Notes: a model not told the origin generated them from the letters alone. A DNA stretch of 43,555 nucleotides from CAZDXJ01 sp050303615 (GCA_050303615.1 JBNLCC010000046.1:1-43555), one strand, 5' to 3'. Shown: positions 26,888-36,367, numbered from the stretch's first letter. Numbers and translations: made by a program.

Positions 26888-28131
26888 TCAAAAATATTGC
26901 CGTGATGATAACGCTCGTCGGCTCCTGCAGCTGCTGTCAATGCGGCAACATTATCCTTGGTGAAGAAACCGTCGAAGCCATAGCAGCGTTCCACGTACTC
27001 GGTAATTAGAATCGAGTATTCGGAATGCTTGGAAAAAATCTGCTTCAGGTTCGGCTTGTCGGTACATTCTCCTACCACCTGCGCCAAAAACGGAATGCCA
27101 CAGCTTTTCAGGGCATTCACGACAAAATCGATGTTCTTTTCCCCAGCCATATGATCCCCGTCCTTGATCTCATAGGCGACATGATGCATGCGCCTGCCGA
27201 AATTTCTGACGAAATCCTCGGTCGGCATCGGCAGGTTCTCGAACGAGTTCACGAATGACGGCGTGTTGTTGGCGGTAAATACTTTTGCCGGTGAAAACTT
27301 TTCATCCTGTACATTGGGATTACGATTGACGTTGGTCGAGGAGTTTTGGTCGGAAATATTATAGGCTCCCCAGAAGTAATAGTTGGACATGGTCAGGAAC
27401 TCGAGAATGGCGTCCTCCCGCTCCCCTGATAAAATCCGTGTCGCCATATGGTCGACGCCCAAAACCAGATTTTCAGTACCGTTATCAGCTGCTTTTTGTT
27501 CCGCTTTCTCGATCGCTTCAAGCTCTTCGCGGCACAAAAGGACACGTTGGCCTAGCTCAAGCCGTTCCTGATCGAGAGTGTCCGCCGGCATATAACCGAT
27601 CCGATTGCCGGTTATCGAAGAAGGGAGGGTAAAGTTGAAATGCCGGTTGGAAAAAAACTTGTTCTCGGTTTCATCCGGGTAATGAAAGCGGATATTATGA
27701 GATTCCAGAATATTTCTGGTTTCCTCTAAATCCTCGGTCTTGAATACCTCTCCTACGTATCGAGCATTGGGCTTCTTTCTCGCTAACGGATACAACATGT
27801 TCAACCGGGTTAGGTCGTCCCTGAAGCTGGTATCCAGCGGTTCCAGCAGAACGTAGCCGGGCCATTCCGGTTTGGCTTCCAGCAGATAAATTTTATGGGT
27901 TTTATTGAGATAGGCATCTCGAAACCGGTAAGGCGTCATCAGATACAGTTCTTCCATATAGGGAAGCGCATCGCCGGTTTCTACCTGAACCACCAGCGCA
28001 CAAATATTTTTCAGTAGATCCTCTATCCCGCTTGATTTACGGCGTTGATAAATCTTGCGCAGATATTCATTGAAAAAATCCGAGTTCTTTTTATCGCCAA
28101 CCGATTTATAGGCCATAATATCCAAACTCAT
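26884..28131 (-). CDS. VOC-superfamily, 4-hydroxyphenylpyruvate dioxygenase-like protein
   Basis: This 415-residue protein has two VOC-type halves. The C-terminal half carries what look like the three iron ligands of the HPPD family: His228 in GVDHMA, His317 (or His316) in RRMHHVAYEIKD, and Glu378 in ILITEYVERCYGFDGFF, the counterpart of the HPPD EIIQR motif followed by its FG(x)GNF-like end. The N-terminal half diverges. The start has an almost ideal ribosome site (AGGAGGTGA, at 28135-28143), implying strong expression. It is followed on the same strand, after convergent overlap, by nothing. Upstream lies malic enzyme. Substrate could be a hydroxyphenylpyruvate-like or other alpha-keto acid; the assignment to HPPD itself is uncertain. 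Confidence 0.7.
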   Translation of the reverse strand: MSLDIMAYKSVGDKKNSDFFNEYLRKIYQRRKSSGIEDLLKNICALVVQVETGDALPYMEELYLMTPYRFRDAYLNKTHKIYLLEAKPEWPGYVLLEPLDTSFRDDLTRLNMLYPLARKKPNARYVGEVFKTEDLEETRNILESHNIRFHYPDETENKFFSNRHFNFTLPSSITGNRIGYMPADTLDQERLELGQRVLLCREELEAIEKAEQKAADNGTENLVLGVDHMATRILSGEREDAILEFLTMSNYYFWGAYNISDQNSSTNVNRNPNVQDEKFSPAKVFTANNTPSFVNSFENLPMPTEDFVRNFGRRMHHVAYEIKDGDHMAGEKNIDFVVNALKSCGIPFLAQVVGECTDKPNLKQIFSKHSEYSILITEYVERCYGFDGFFTKDNVAALTAAAGADERYHHGNIFD

Positions 28132-28215
28132 GGGTCACCTCCTGGGGTTTGATTCTGTTAGGTCAGTTATTGTTTTCAATCTATATTATTAAAAAATAAC
28201 GGATTGCCTTTCATA

Positions 28216-29928
28216 TCAATTTTTCCGCTTAATATGCCGATAATGGGGCTCCCAAGTGTTATTTTTTATATTTTGATCGAGCATTCCGCTGGAAATCTTC
28301 TCCGCAACTCCATCCTCCTGGGCCTGCCGGGCAACCGCCAATGCAATTTTGTTGCTCACAGAGCGAATACTGGGGAGAGCCGGAAGGAGCGAAGCCTGCG
28401 GATCATTCAATGCCGGAGAACAATCGCTGAGCGCCTCCGCCGCTGCCATAAACATATCGTCAGTCACGCGCCGCGCCTTGACGGCCAATATTCCCAGCCC
28501 CATTCCGGGAAATATATAGCTATTGTTACACTGCGCGATCGGATAGCTTTTTCCACCATATTGAACAGGATCGAAAGGGCTGCCCGTGGCAATAATCGCC
28601 CTGCCCGAGGTCCATTTTATGATATCTTCCGGCAACGCTTCGACACGGGCGGTCGGATTGGACAGCGGGAAAATCATCGGCCGTTCGATTTGATCCGCCA
28701 TCGTCCTGATAATTTCTTCGGTGAATAGCCCGGGCTGTCCCGATACACCTATAAGAATAGACGGCCTTGCTTGTGTAACCACATCTAGCAAGGAAATTTC
28801 CTCGGAACTGCCGCTTGCCCAGCCTTTGACCCTTTCCCAGGACTGGGCCAGTTTTTGCTTGAAAACAGCAATTCCTTCCAGTTTGTCGTGAAGCAGGCCG
28901 CGCTTTCCGACCATAAAAATACGCTGCCTCGCTTCGCGTTCGGATAACCCTTCCCTGATCATAGTGGAAATAATCTGCTCGGCGATTCCGGTTCCGGCGG
29001 AACCGTCTCCAAGAAAAACCACGTTCCGCTCACTCAAGCGGGAGCCCGCCACTTTGACCGCAGCCAGCAGCGTGCCTACCGTCACCGCCGCAGTACCCTG
29101 TATGTCGTCATTGAAGGTACAGAGCTGATCCCGGTATTTTTCCAGCAGAGGCGTTGCATGGGTTTGTGCAAAATCCTCGAACTGCAGTATAACATGGGGC
29201 CATTTACGCTTGACCGCCTGTACGAACAGGTCGAGAAACTCGTAATATTCATCGCCGTTAATTCTTTCATGACGCCAACCGATATAAAGCGGATCTTTGA
29301 GCCGTTCCTCGTTATTGGTGCCGACATCCAGCATGATCGGCAGGGTTATCGACGGATCGATACCGCCACATGCGGAATACAGGGAGAGCTTTCCGATCGG
29401 AATGCCCATGCCGCAGGCGCCCTGATCGCCCAACCCCAAAATCCGTTCTCCATCGGTCACAACAATAACCTTTACATCTTTTACCATCGCATTGTTGAGC
29501 ATCGTGTCGATGCGATCCCTTTCAGGATAAGCGATAAAAAGCCCCCTGGGCCGCCGATAGATTTCACTGAACTGCTGACAGGCTTCACCGACCACAGGAG
29601 TGTAGATGATCGGCATCATCTCCGGCAGATGACCCAGCAATAGGCGGTAATACAGGGTTTCATTGTTATCCTGCAGAGCCCGCAAATAAATATGCTTTTC
29701 CATATTGGTTTCGAAGACGTTGAAAGCCTCATAAGCCCGGTCCACTTGATCGTCCAGGGACTCGATATGAGGAGGCAGCACTCCGGTCAGGCCCAATTCT
29801 TCCCGCTCCTCTTCGCTAAAAGCGGTACCTTTGTTGAGCAGCGGATTTTCCAGCAGAAGATTCCCGGTCAATGTGGTAAGAAGGACCACATCTTCACGGG
29901 TGTTCTTGTTATTTGGTTGTTCAGCCAT
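28216..29928 (-). CDS. maeA: NAD-dependent malic enzyme
   Basis: This 570-residue enzyme oxidatively decarboxylates malate to pyruvate. Motifs: YTPVVGEACQQFSEIYRRPRG with the catalytic tyrosine, ILGLGDQGACGMGIPIGKLSLY with the catalytic lysine, metal-binding FEDF and FNDDIQGTAA, and the dinucleotide-binding GDGSAGTGIA. The length and the arrangement are those of the large NAD-linked SfcA/MaeA type. GAAGGAG precedes the ATG. It lies between the HPPD-like gene and the FMN glutamate-synthase-like gene, all on the minus strand, so one transcript is possible. Confidence 0.93.
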   Translation of the reverse strand: MAEQPNNKNTREDVVLLTTLTGNLLLENPLLNKGTAFSEEEREELGLTGVLPPHIESLDDQVDRAYEAFNVFETNMEKHIYLRALQDNNETLYYRLLLGHLPEMMPIIYTPVVGEACQQFSEIYRRPRGLFIAYPERDRIDTMLNNAMVKDVKVIVVTDGERILGLGDQGACGMGIPIGKLSLYSACGGIDPSITLPIMLDVGTNNEERLKDPLYIGWRHERINGDEYYEFLDLFVQAVKRKWPHVILQFEDFAQTHATPLLEKYRDQLCTFNDDIQGTAAVTVGTLLAAVKVAGSRLSERNVVFLGDGSAGTGIAEQIISTMIREGLSEREARQRIFMVGKRGLLHDKLEGIAVFKQKLAQSWERVKGWASGSSEEISLLDVVTQARPSILIGVSGQPGLFTEEIIRTMADQIERPMIFPLSNPTARVEALPEDIIKWTSGRAIIATGSPFDPVQYGGKSYPIAQCNNSYIFPGMGLGILAVKARRVTDDMFMAAAEALSDCSPALNDPQASLLPALPSIRSVSNKIALAVARQAQEDGVAEKISSGMLDQNIKNNTWEPHYRHIKRKN

Positions 29929-29979
29929 GCTTTTTCTCCTTCAAAATTTTTAAAATCGGCCCAATGCTTTGTTTCACCG

Positions 29980-31560
29980 TTAAAAATGATCGGCTGAAGC
30001 CATTTTCCAATCTGTTTCATATGCCTTCGGGATATCATCTCCTGACAACTGCCCCTTTTTCAACGGCGAATAAATATCATCAAAATGCAGAAGACCCTGG
30101 TCGAAGCGCCTGTATATATCAGATGGACGAAGCTCGTCCGGATGATCGTATCCCATGGCTCCGCAGATTTCCATAAAGGATTCCAAAGTACGGCCGTGAA
30201 AATTGGCTACTCGCACATGCTTTCTCTCGACATTGACCGCTTTTCCCCTGAACGGATCCTGAGTCGTAATGCCCGTAGGGCAGAGATTGGTATTGCAGGA
30301 TTGAGACTGTATACAGCCCAGCGCCAGCATCATCGTTCTTGCCGCATTCACGGTATCTGCGCCAAGGGCAATTTTGGACACCATATCGAAACCCGATGCC
30401 GTTTTTCCGGAAGCGATCAAACGAATCTTATCCCTAATATCTAATCCTATCAGAACCTGGTTGACGTAATAAACCGCTTCCAGGCAAAGCGTGCCCAATC
30501 GGTTTGAAAATTCTATCGGCGCCGCACCGGTTCCGCCTTCCGCGCCGTCGATCGTTATGAAGTCCGGATAGATGCCGGTTTCCACGATGGCCTTGCAGAT
30601 GGAAAGAAATTCTCTTTTCTTGCCGATGCACAATTTGAAGCCAACCGGCTTACCGCCCCCAAGATCCCGTAACTGACAGACAAAGTGCAACAACCCCCGC
30701 GGGCTGTCAAAGGTGGAATGGGCAGGAGGCGATAAAACATCTTTTCCCTCCTCCACCAGCCGGATCCGCGCAATTTCTTTGGTTACCTTTGCAGCAGGTA
30801 AAATGCCGCCATGGGAAGGTTTGGCACCTTGTGAAAGCTTGATTTCGATCATTTTGACATTATCAAGGACGGCACGCTCCTGAAAAGCCTCCGCATTAAA
30901 GGTTCCGTCGGGGTTGCGACAGCTGAAGTAGCCCGTTCCTATCTGCCAAATTAGATCGCCGCCGTATTTCAGATGATAGGGGCTCAGTCCCCCTTCGCCG
31001 GTATTATGGGCGAACCCGCCCAACTTTGCCCCCTTGTTTAAGGCGAGGATGCCATTGGCGCTCAATGCGCCGAAGCTCATTGCGGAGATATTCAGCCGGG
31101 AAGAACTGTAGGGTTTACTGCATTGTGGACCGCCAAATAGAACCCGCATCGCCTCTTCCGGCACCACTTTCGGATTCAACGAATGTTCAACCGTTAGATA
31201 GCCGTCTTCCAGAAGATTCATCTCGCTGCCGAACGGCAGCGTATCGGGCAAATTACGGGCTCGGCGATAAACCAGATCCCGCTCCTCCCGGTTAAAGGGG
31301 CGCTCTTCAGTATTGTTGGCGATAAAATATTGGTGTATTTCCGGCCTAATGTATTCCAACATATAGCGGAAATATACCACTACCGGGTAGTTGCGACGCA
31401 AATTGCTGCGACTGAAATAGATATCGTAAAACCCCAGCAGGGCCCAAAACAGGCAGAATGCGGTAAGATAAAGCACCAACGGATAAACAACGGCCCAAAG
31501 CAAGGTTAACGGCAAACCTGCCAGCGTTATTATCCAGTACACCCGAACCATGAAGGTCAT
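29980..31560 (-). CDS. Membrane-anchored FMN-binding glutamate synthase-family protein
   Basis: The 526-residue protein has two N-terminal membrane helices (about residues 7-46), then a GltB-type FMN/iron-sulfur domain: NISAMSFGALSANGI, NTGEGGLSPYHL, IEIKLSQGAKPSHGG, FITIDGAEGGTGAAP and the three cysteines of a [3Fe-4S] cluster in LGCIQSQSCNTNLCPTG. The glutaminase and central domains of true GOGAT are absent. This is the stand-alone 'GOGAT-like' family common in proteobacteria, with unproven physiological reaction. AGGAGAA lies before the ATG. It is 51 bases upstream of maeA. Confidence 0.9.
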   Translation of the reverse strand: MTFMVRVYWIITLAGLPLTLLWAVVYPLVLYLTAFCLFWALLGFYDIYFSRSNLRRNYPVVVYFRYMLEYIRPEIHQYFIANNTEERPFNREERDLVYRRARNLPDTLPFGSEMNLLEDGYLTVEHSLNPKVVPEEAMRVLFGGPQCSKPYSSSRLNISAMSFGALSANGILALNKGAKLGGFAHNTGEGGLSPYHLKYGGDLIWQIGTGYFSCRNPDGTFNAEAFQERAVLDNVKMIEIKLSQGAKPSHGGILPAAKVTKEIARIRLVEEGKDVLSPPAHSTFDSPRGLLHFVCQLRDLGGGKPVGFKLCIGKKREFLSICKAIVETGIYPDFITIDGAEGGTGAAPIEFSNRLGTLCLEAVYYVNQVLIGLDIRDKIRLIASGKTASGFDMVSKIALGADTVNAARTMMLALGCIQSQSCNTNLCPTGITTQDPFRGKAVNVERKHVRVANFHGRTLESFMEICGAMGYDHPDELRPSDIYRRFDQGLLHFDDIYSPLKKGQLSGDDIPKAYETDWKMASADHF

Positions 31561-31767
31561 GACTGTTCTCCTATTTCATTCGGTTTAATCATAACGTGTG
31601 TTGCCAATCTATTTCAGCCTATAAACCATCCGATTAAAAAACCCTTTCGTCCGGTATTGCCCTGATTTTTAATATAGGACGCGACCGATTTGGCGGTTAA
31701 GTGAAGGTTCTCCTAGAGATATTCATCCAGCTTATTGGCTTCCCAAACAGATAAGAAACCGGACTTT

Positions 31768-31930
31768 CTACATGCCGTTTTGCCAGAGTTTATCAATACC
31801 ACCTTCCATATAATTCCGGTAATATGTGCGTACCGTATTGCGGTCAATCAGAAGCGCTTCGGCAACGTTTGTCGCCTACCAGCCTGAACCCAGAAGGATA
31901 ACGGCTTTAACACGGTCAACATCCTGTTTC
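31768..31930 (-). mobile_element. Decayed IS630-type transposase N-terminus
   Basis: On the minus strand the translation VDRVKAVILLGSGW, then a TAG, then ATNVAEALLIDRNTV is a helix-turn-helix of IS630-family transposases, interrupted by a stop at 31876-31878 and ended by a second at 31768-31770. It is short and has no downstream catalytic part. It is therefore a remnant. The surrounding sequence (31561-31767) holds no gene that I can support. Confidence 0.65.
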
Positions 31931-32098
31931 TCTCGAAGCTTCCCGCAGGTCAGATTTGCGTGGATTCCATTTGATGATGAAATCGGCCAGTTCCTCTTCG
32001 TATAAAACAATCCGCTTGTCAAAAGCGTCATGGCCACTATCCAGGCGCACTAAATCGCAGCGGAATACCTTTTTCCAGCGCTTGATTGAGTTGGCCAT
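31916..32098 (-). mobile_element. Decayed IS1380-type transposase fragment
   Basis: The 60-residue frame includes LVRLDSGHDAFDKRIVLYEE and ADFIIKWNPRKSD, the DSG...FIIKxNPR pattern of IS1380-family DDE transposases. No other part of the element is present. It abuts the IS630-type fragment, so this spot between the GOGAT-like gene and pdc has taken at least two insertions and decayed. Family calls rest on motif memory. Confidence 0.6.
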
Positions 32099-32226
32099 AC
32101 TGATTCAGCGTATGTGGAACAATAAAATTTGTAATTCTTGGATCAAAAGTTGGGTGCCGTGACAACGGGCACAAAACGGGCAGCGTCATTCACTAGCAGG
32201 CGCAAAGATTCCGGCTTCCCGGATCG

Positions 32227-33921
32227 TCAGAATTTGAGCGGCGCTTCGCCATTCGCCATAGCGACGTAACTGCCCCATTTCAGCAGATTCTTGTTGCAGT
32301 CATCCCGATCGATCAGTACTTCTATGAAACATAACCCATCAAAAGCCAGTGCCTGGGCGATAGCTTCCTTTAGCTCACCGCTGGTACGGGTTCTTAAACT
32401 GAGGCACCGGGCCTTATCGTCATTGTTGAATATGCCGACGAGGCCCGCATAGTCCCACTTGTTGATCACATTGTAGGGACCATCGTGTATTTCCACCTCG
32501 ATAGTATAACCGCCATTGTTGAACAGGAAAATGATCGGGTTGAGCGAATAGCGGATCATTGTTGAAACTTCCTGCGCCGTCATTTGAAAAGAGCCATCCC
32601 CAATTAGCGCGATGGTCCGTCGTCGTCCGGCCAAAGCCATCTGGTAACCGAACGTCGCCCCGACAGACCACCCAATCGAGCCGTATTGCATCTGAATTTC
32701 GAATCGACAACCTTTGGGCAGTTTCATACGCATGCCATTGAACCAGGAATCGCCTGTTTCTGCGATTACCGAAGTTTTTTCATCCAGCATTCCTTCGATT
32801 TGCGAAAACAGGTAGCGGGTCGTGATTTCAGACGTGCTACCCGGTTCCACCGGAGGCGGTGCTTCCCCGCGGATACGGTTGTACGCTACCAGCGAATCAC
32901 CATTTCTGGTTACTTTTTCAGCCAGCGCGGTTAGGAAATCCGTCATCTGCACTTGGTTATACGTGGCGTCCGCGATCTTGACGGAATGGGGGTGAACTGA
33001 AATCAGCTTGTCCGGTTTTAACAGTAGATTATAGCCGACGGTGGTGTAGTCAGTAAACACCGGGCCTGCGAATATATAAGCATCCGATGATTCAACGATC
33101 TCGCCGCAGCCCGGCGAGCTCACAGCCCCCCAGTAAGTCCCCATGTACTGTGCATGTGTCTCGTCTACAAGACCTTTAGCGCTGGGCATATTCGCCATCG
33201 CATAGCCACTGGCATCAACCAGTTTATGAAAGCTGTCAATGGCACCCCAAGGGCGAATTTTCGGGCCGGCCACGATCACCGGCTTGACGGCATTGCCGAG
33301 CAGGTCCACGGCATGGTCTACAGCATGGTCCAATGCCTGTGGGCAAGTTTCCACTTTTGGTACCACCAATGGGCAGGTGGGCGCCGTAATCGGCAGTCCG
33401 GCGATGTTGCAAGCTACTTCGATATATACAGGCTTCTTGTGCAGCAAGGCCTGCCCCATTGCATAGTCAATCTGCTGAGCGGCTTCGTCCTGCTGCCGGA
33501 CGGTGACCGCTGCGACGGTGACCTTGCGAAACATCTCTCTGACATAGTCGAAATCAACCGTTCCGAGCGTATGATGGAGCAAACGATTTTTTGCGGCTGT
33601 GTTTGTGTTGGGTGAGCCGGAAACAAAAATTACCGGTAAATCCTCTGCATAAGCGCCTGCCGCCGCATTGATAATACTGAGGCCGCCAACGCTGTAAGTG
33701 ACGAATGCAGCCGCAAAACCCTTGGCTCTTGCATAGCCATCGGCGGCGTAGCCGGCGTTCAATTCGTTGCAGCAGTAAAGCTGTTTCATCTCAGGAAATT
33801 TGAGCAACTCGTCGAGCAGGATCAGGTTGTAATCACCGGGAATAGCGAAATATTCCTTGATCCCCAGTTCCTGTAAGCGCGTGGCGAGGTAACCGCCGAC
33901 CGAAATCGTCGTTTTAGCCAT
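32227..33921 (-). CDS. pdc: Pyruvate (or indolepyruvate) decarboxylase, thiamine-diphosphate dependent
   Basis: This 564-residue enzyme is close in pattern to Zymomonas pyruvate decarboxylase. Features: FAIPGDYNLILLDELL, the catalytic Glu53 in CNELNAGYAADGYARAKG, the His-His pair at 116-117 in LLHHTLG, and the diphosphate site GDGSFQMTAQE ending in NNGGYTIEVEIHDGPYN. It would convert pyruvate to acetaldehyde and CO2, a fermentative step uncommon in gammaproteobacteria. GAGGAG precedes the ATG. It lies next to transposase remnants and a MerR-type regulator, which hints at acquisition. An indolepyruvate or other 2-keto-acid specificity is possible, but the HDGPYN segment favours pyruvate. Confidence 0.88.
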   Translation of the reverse strand: MAKTTISVGGYLATRLQELGIKEYFAIPGDYNLILLDELLKFPEMKQLYCCNELNAGYAADGYARAKGFAAAFVTYSVGGLSIINAAAGAYAEDLPVIFVSGSPNTNTAAKNRLLHHTLGTVDFDYVREMFRKVTVAAVTVRQQDEAAQQIDYAMGQALLHKKPVYIEVACNIAGLPITAPTCPLVVPKVETCPQALDHAVDHAVDLLGNAVKPVIVAGPKIRPWGAIDSFHKLVDASGYAMANMPSAKGLVDETHAQYMGTYWGAVSSPGCGEIVESSDAYIFAGPVFTDYTTVGYNLLLKPDKLISVHPHSVKIADATYNQVQMTDFLTALAEKVTRNGDSLVAYNRIRGEAPPPVEPGSTSEITTRYLFSQIEGMLDEKTSVIAETGDSWFNGMRMKLPKGCRFEIQMQYGSIGWSVGATFGYQMALAGRRRTIALIGDGSFQMTAQEVSTMIRYSLNPIIFLFNNGGYTIEVEIHDGPYNVINKWDYAGLVGIFNNDDKARCLSLRTRTSGELKEAIAQALAFDGLCFIEVLIDRDDCNKNLLKWGSYVAMANGEAPLKF

Positions 33922-34556
33922 GTCGTCTCCTCAGTTCGTAATTAGTTGATGTCATTTTATTCCCTAACGTTGACGCAGTTTGTGCCGATCATGGCGCGAT
34001 GTCAATTAATCGGCGATGTTCAAAAGCCGATCAACACAAAACTGCGATGACCTCCGGCCGCCGCCCGTCCCGTGAGTCTTGCCGGCCGTCTGACCCTGCA
34101 AACGACAGCGAAGGACAATGTTCGGTTGTACGATTGAACCGGACATATTGGCGTCCTCACCCTGTTTACATCACAAGGGCGCCATCGCCGTAAAACCTGC
34201 ATGATAGGAGCTTGGACTCTGATGAGATTTTCAGTTCTGGCATGGGTTGACCGGCGCAGCGATGCGTACGCCCGTTCAGTGGGCCGGCATCCTTGTGCTT
34301 CTCACTGCTCGTCGGTAGTGCGAAGTCAGCAGCGCCGAAGGAACACGTTCGGTCAAGAATTAGAGTGAAGATTAGGAATTCCAACCCACAAAGTCAAGAC
34401 ATATTGAGAGAATTCCACTAGATCCAGCCTATTTGAAAAGGGCTACCAGCCTATCGTTTGATCAAACGCGTATGACTTATCTTTAGCGTTAACTCCACTG
34501 CCTTCCGTAACAACTTATATGTATTAACTTGGAAAGGGTAAAAACCCGAAATCGAG
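33922..34556. other. 635-base gene-free stretch between pdc and the MerR gene
   Basis: No frame here has a convincing start, ribosome site or recognised product; the longest open frames (about 60-70 codons) overlap each other on both strands. The pdc promoter must lie in the left part. No clean dyad with a MerR-type 19-base spacing could be assigned by eye. It could also hold decayed mobile DNA. Confidence 0.5.
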
Positions 34557-35051
34557 TTAAGATGAACTGGGATCCCAAATTAGGCGCGCAATTTCGGTCA
34601 AATCAACGTTCTTATCGACCGGGCAATTAGGACAGTCCTTACGATTAGGACGATTCGGACAATCACCACATTGCCGAATCAGCATGTCAGCCCGTTCCAA
34701 ATCCCGTTCCAGACACTCCAAGTCTTCCTGCAAACTGCGAATTCGGTGACGTAAGTCCGCCAGCAATGGTCGCATGGCTTCAGATGCCTCTTTTCCCGTG
34801 CTGCAATCTTGGCGGGTGCAAGCAAGCCGCTTTAGGGTCTCCAGATCGATCCCGCACCGCCCCAGGCGCAACGCAATTTCCATACGCTTCATATCTTTCC
34901 GGGCATAAAGCCGAGTGCCTCCCGGCGTGCGGTCGGGAGCGATTAATCCAAGCTCTTCGTACAAGCGTATGGTTCGGGGGGTCGTTCCTAACTCGTCTGC
35001 CAATTCACCGATTTTAAGGAAATCTCTTTTTTCTCTCGGAGGGAGGCGCAT
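34557..35051 (-). CDS. MerR-family regulator with C-terminal cysteine cluster
   Basis: The 164-residue protein has a MerR winged-helix domain (KIGELADELGTTPRTIRLYEELGLI, then GGTRLYARKDMKRM), a dimerisation coiled coil (about residues 90-125), and a cysteine-rich tail with Cys128, Cys131, Cys140 and Cys143 spaced CX2CX8CX2C. Additional Cys66, Cys78, Cys83 and Cys113 are present. The tail could hold a metal or iron-sulfur cluster and sense redox state or a metal, although the spacing differs from SoxR. The ATG has no strong ribosome site, so an alternative start is possible. The neighbouring pdc is a candidate target, by position only. Confidence 0.85.
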   Translation of the reverse strand: MRLPPREKRDFLKIGELADELGTTPRTIRLYEELGLIAPDRTPGGTRLYARKDMKRMEIALRLGRCGIDLETLKRLACTRQDCSTGKEASEAMRPLLADLRHRIRSLQEDLECLERDLERADMLIRQCGDCPNRPNRKDCPNCPVDKNVDLTEIARLIWDPSSS

Positions 35052-35250
35052 GACAAAATATGACTAGAAGGAAAATGACTGTATCGAAATAATCGAGTTT
35101 AATACAAAAAACATTGTTTTTCATTGGCCGAATTATGACACAAAATGTGCCGTACTAGTTCGATTTTTAAATATTTATCTGAACATTATTGCCGCTAGGC
35201 TTTCGGCTGGCATTTTCCGGGCCGCAGTTTAGGCTGTGTTATTGGGTGCA

Positions 35251-35279
35251 AAATCCGATAGTGTTGTGCTATCGGATTT
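35251..35279. terminator. 11-bp stem, 7-nt loop hairpin between the MerR gene and the PanB-like gene
   Basis: AAATCCGATAG (35251-35261) pairs exactly with CTATCGGATTT (35269-35279). It lies 66 bases beyond the stop of the minus-strand PanB-like gene. The position suits a terminator for that gene, but only a short T/A-rich tail follows, so an intrinsic terminator is likely rather than certain. Confidence 0.5.
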
Positions 35280-35345
35280 GCCACAGTCACGTTCCAATTC
35301 TGCGGCTCGGCGACTTTCCCGCGGAATAGGGTCCTGTTTAGCGTA

Positions 35346-36215
35346 TTAAGCGTTGGCGACCAATTTCAGAAACTTCTCAAACTCTCCTTTATGCATGTGA
35401 TGCGAATTTTCCGGATTCGGGTACGAACCTGAGTGAGCCGCTGCATAATACTGTTCGTAGGCGTCTTTCATGTTTTGCCACACATTTCCGAAGGGATTGC
35501 GTTTGGGCGGCGTCGGAAAAACCGAACAGCCGATAATGTCGGAGGAAACGTGAAAAATACCGTGCGCGTAGGGACCGGAACCCAGGCTTGCAACCGGCAC
35601 CGGCAGGTTTTCATAACACCATTTTGCGAGTTCTTCGGAAGCGTGTTCCAACAATACCGTGCTGATGCCGGCATCGATGCAGCTGTTAATGAGCTTGACG
35701 ATGTCGACTGCATCTTCCGCAGTGCGTCCTCTCGGCAAATAGCTGCCCACCTGCGACCAACGTTCGCCTTGAACGCCGAAATGACCGATCACCGGTATCC
35801 CTGCAGCGACGATTGCTTCCACCATTTCGACAGTTTTGTGGTGAGGCTCGATATGTACGCCATCCGCACCGCGCCGCTGAATTTCTGATGCGTTGCGGAC
35901 GGCGTCGTCTTTGGACACGCACGCGGTGGTATTGGGCATATTGCAACAAATAAACGGAGTGGACGCTCCGCGCAGCACCGCTTCCAGGAAATAAAGCTGT
36001 TCCTGAAAATCGACGGTATTCATACTCTTATGCCCAAACAGCGCCATCGGCCCCGGACTTCCGACACACAGCAGATCCATGCCCAGTTGTTCAGCCATCA
36101 TGGCACTGGGCGTATCGTGACATTCCATACCGATAATTTTCTCGCCTCTGGCGATTTTATCTCCCAATGTTTTGAGAGTGACCTTTTTTCGTTGTGCTTT
36201 CATATTAATGCTCAT
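35346..36215 (-). CDS. PanB-like (ketopantoate hydroxymethyltransferase fold) protein with altered metal site
   Basis: The 289-residue protein aligns with PanB over its whole length: LCVGSPGPMALFGHKS, VLRGASTPFICCNMPNT, PVIGHFGVQGERW, and the end GSYPNPENSHHM. But the two aspartates that bind Mg2+ in PanB are replaced (VGD to VGS, and ADLP to CNMP), while Glu in VHIEPHH and VLLEHAS remain. So it may bind no divalent metal in the same way, and probably does something other than the ketopantoate reaction. Start may be Met1 or Met5. It is divergent from an MTHFR-like gene, 152 bases away. The related isocitrate lyase/PEP mutase superfamily is the wider fold family. Confidence 0.72.
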   Translation of the reverse strand: MSINMKAQRKKVTLKTLGDKIARGEKIIGMECHDTPSAMMAEQLGMDLLCVGSPGPMALFGHKSMNTVDFQEQLYFLEAVLRGASTPFICCNMPNTTACVSKDDAVRNASEIQRRGADGVHIEPHHKTVEMVEAIVAAGIPVIGHFGVQGERWSQVGSYLPRGRTAEDAVDIVKLINSCIDAGISTVLLEHASEELAKWCYENLPVPVASLGSGPYAHGIFHVSSDIIGCSVFPTPPKRNPFGNVWQNMKDAYEQYYAAAHSGSYPNPENSHHMHKGEFEKFLKLVANA

Positions 36216-36367
36216 CTGTTTTTTATTGATGTAGATATTTGGTTTCGCGTCTTTGACGTGATAACATAATATTACTTTTACGTTAAATAATGCAATAAGA
36301 AAAAATAAATAGATAAAGATTTTAAGATCATTTAAATATTACATTAAAGTAAGGTAGTGGAAACGCA
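36216..36367. promoter_or_regulatory. Shared divergent promoter region, PanB-like and MTHFR-like genes
   Basis: A 152-base A+T-rich gap separates the two divergent starts, which suggests joint control. AATAATGCAATAAGAAAAAA-type stretches are seen but no confident -35/-10 pair or operator is assigned. Confidence 0.5.

Noticed and set aside
33999..34384. Overlapping 60-70-codon frames on both strands upstream of pdc
   Set aside because: No ribosome sites, no family and mutual overlap; treated as non-coding or decayed DNA.
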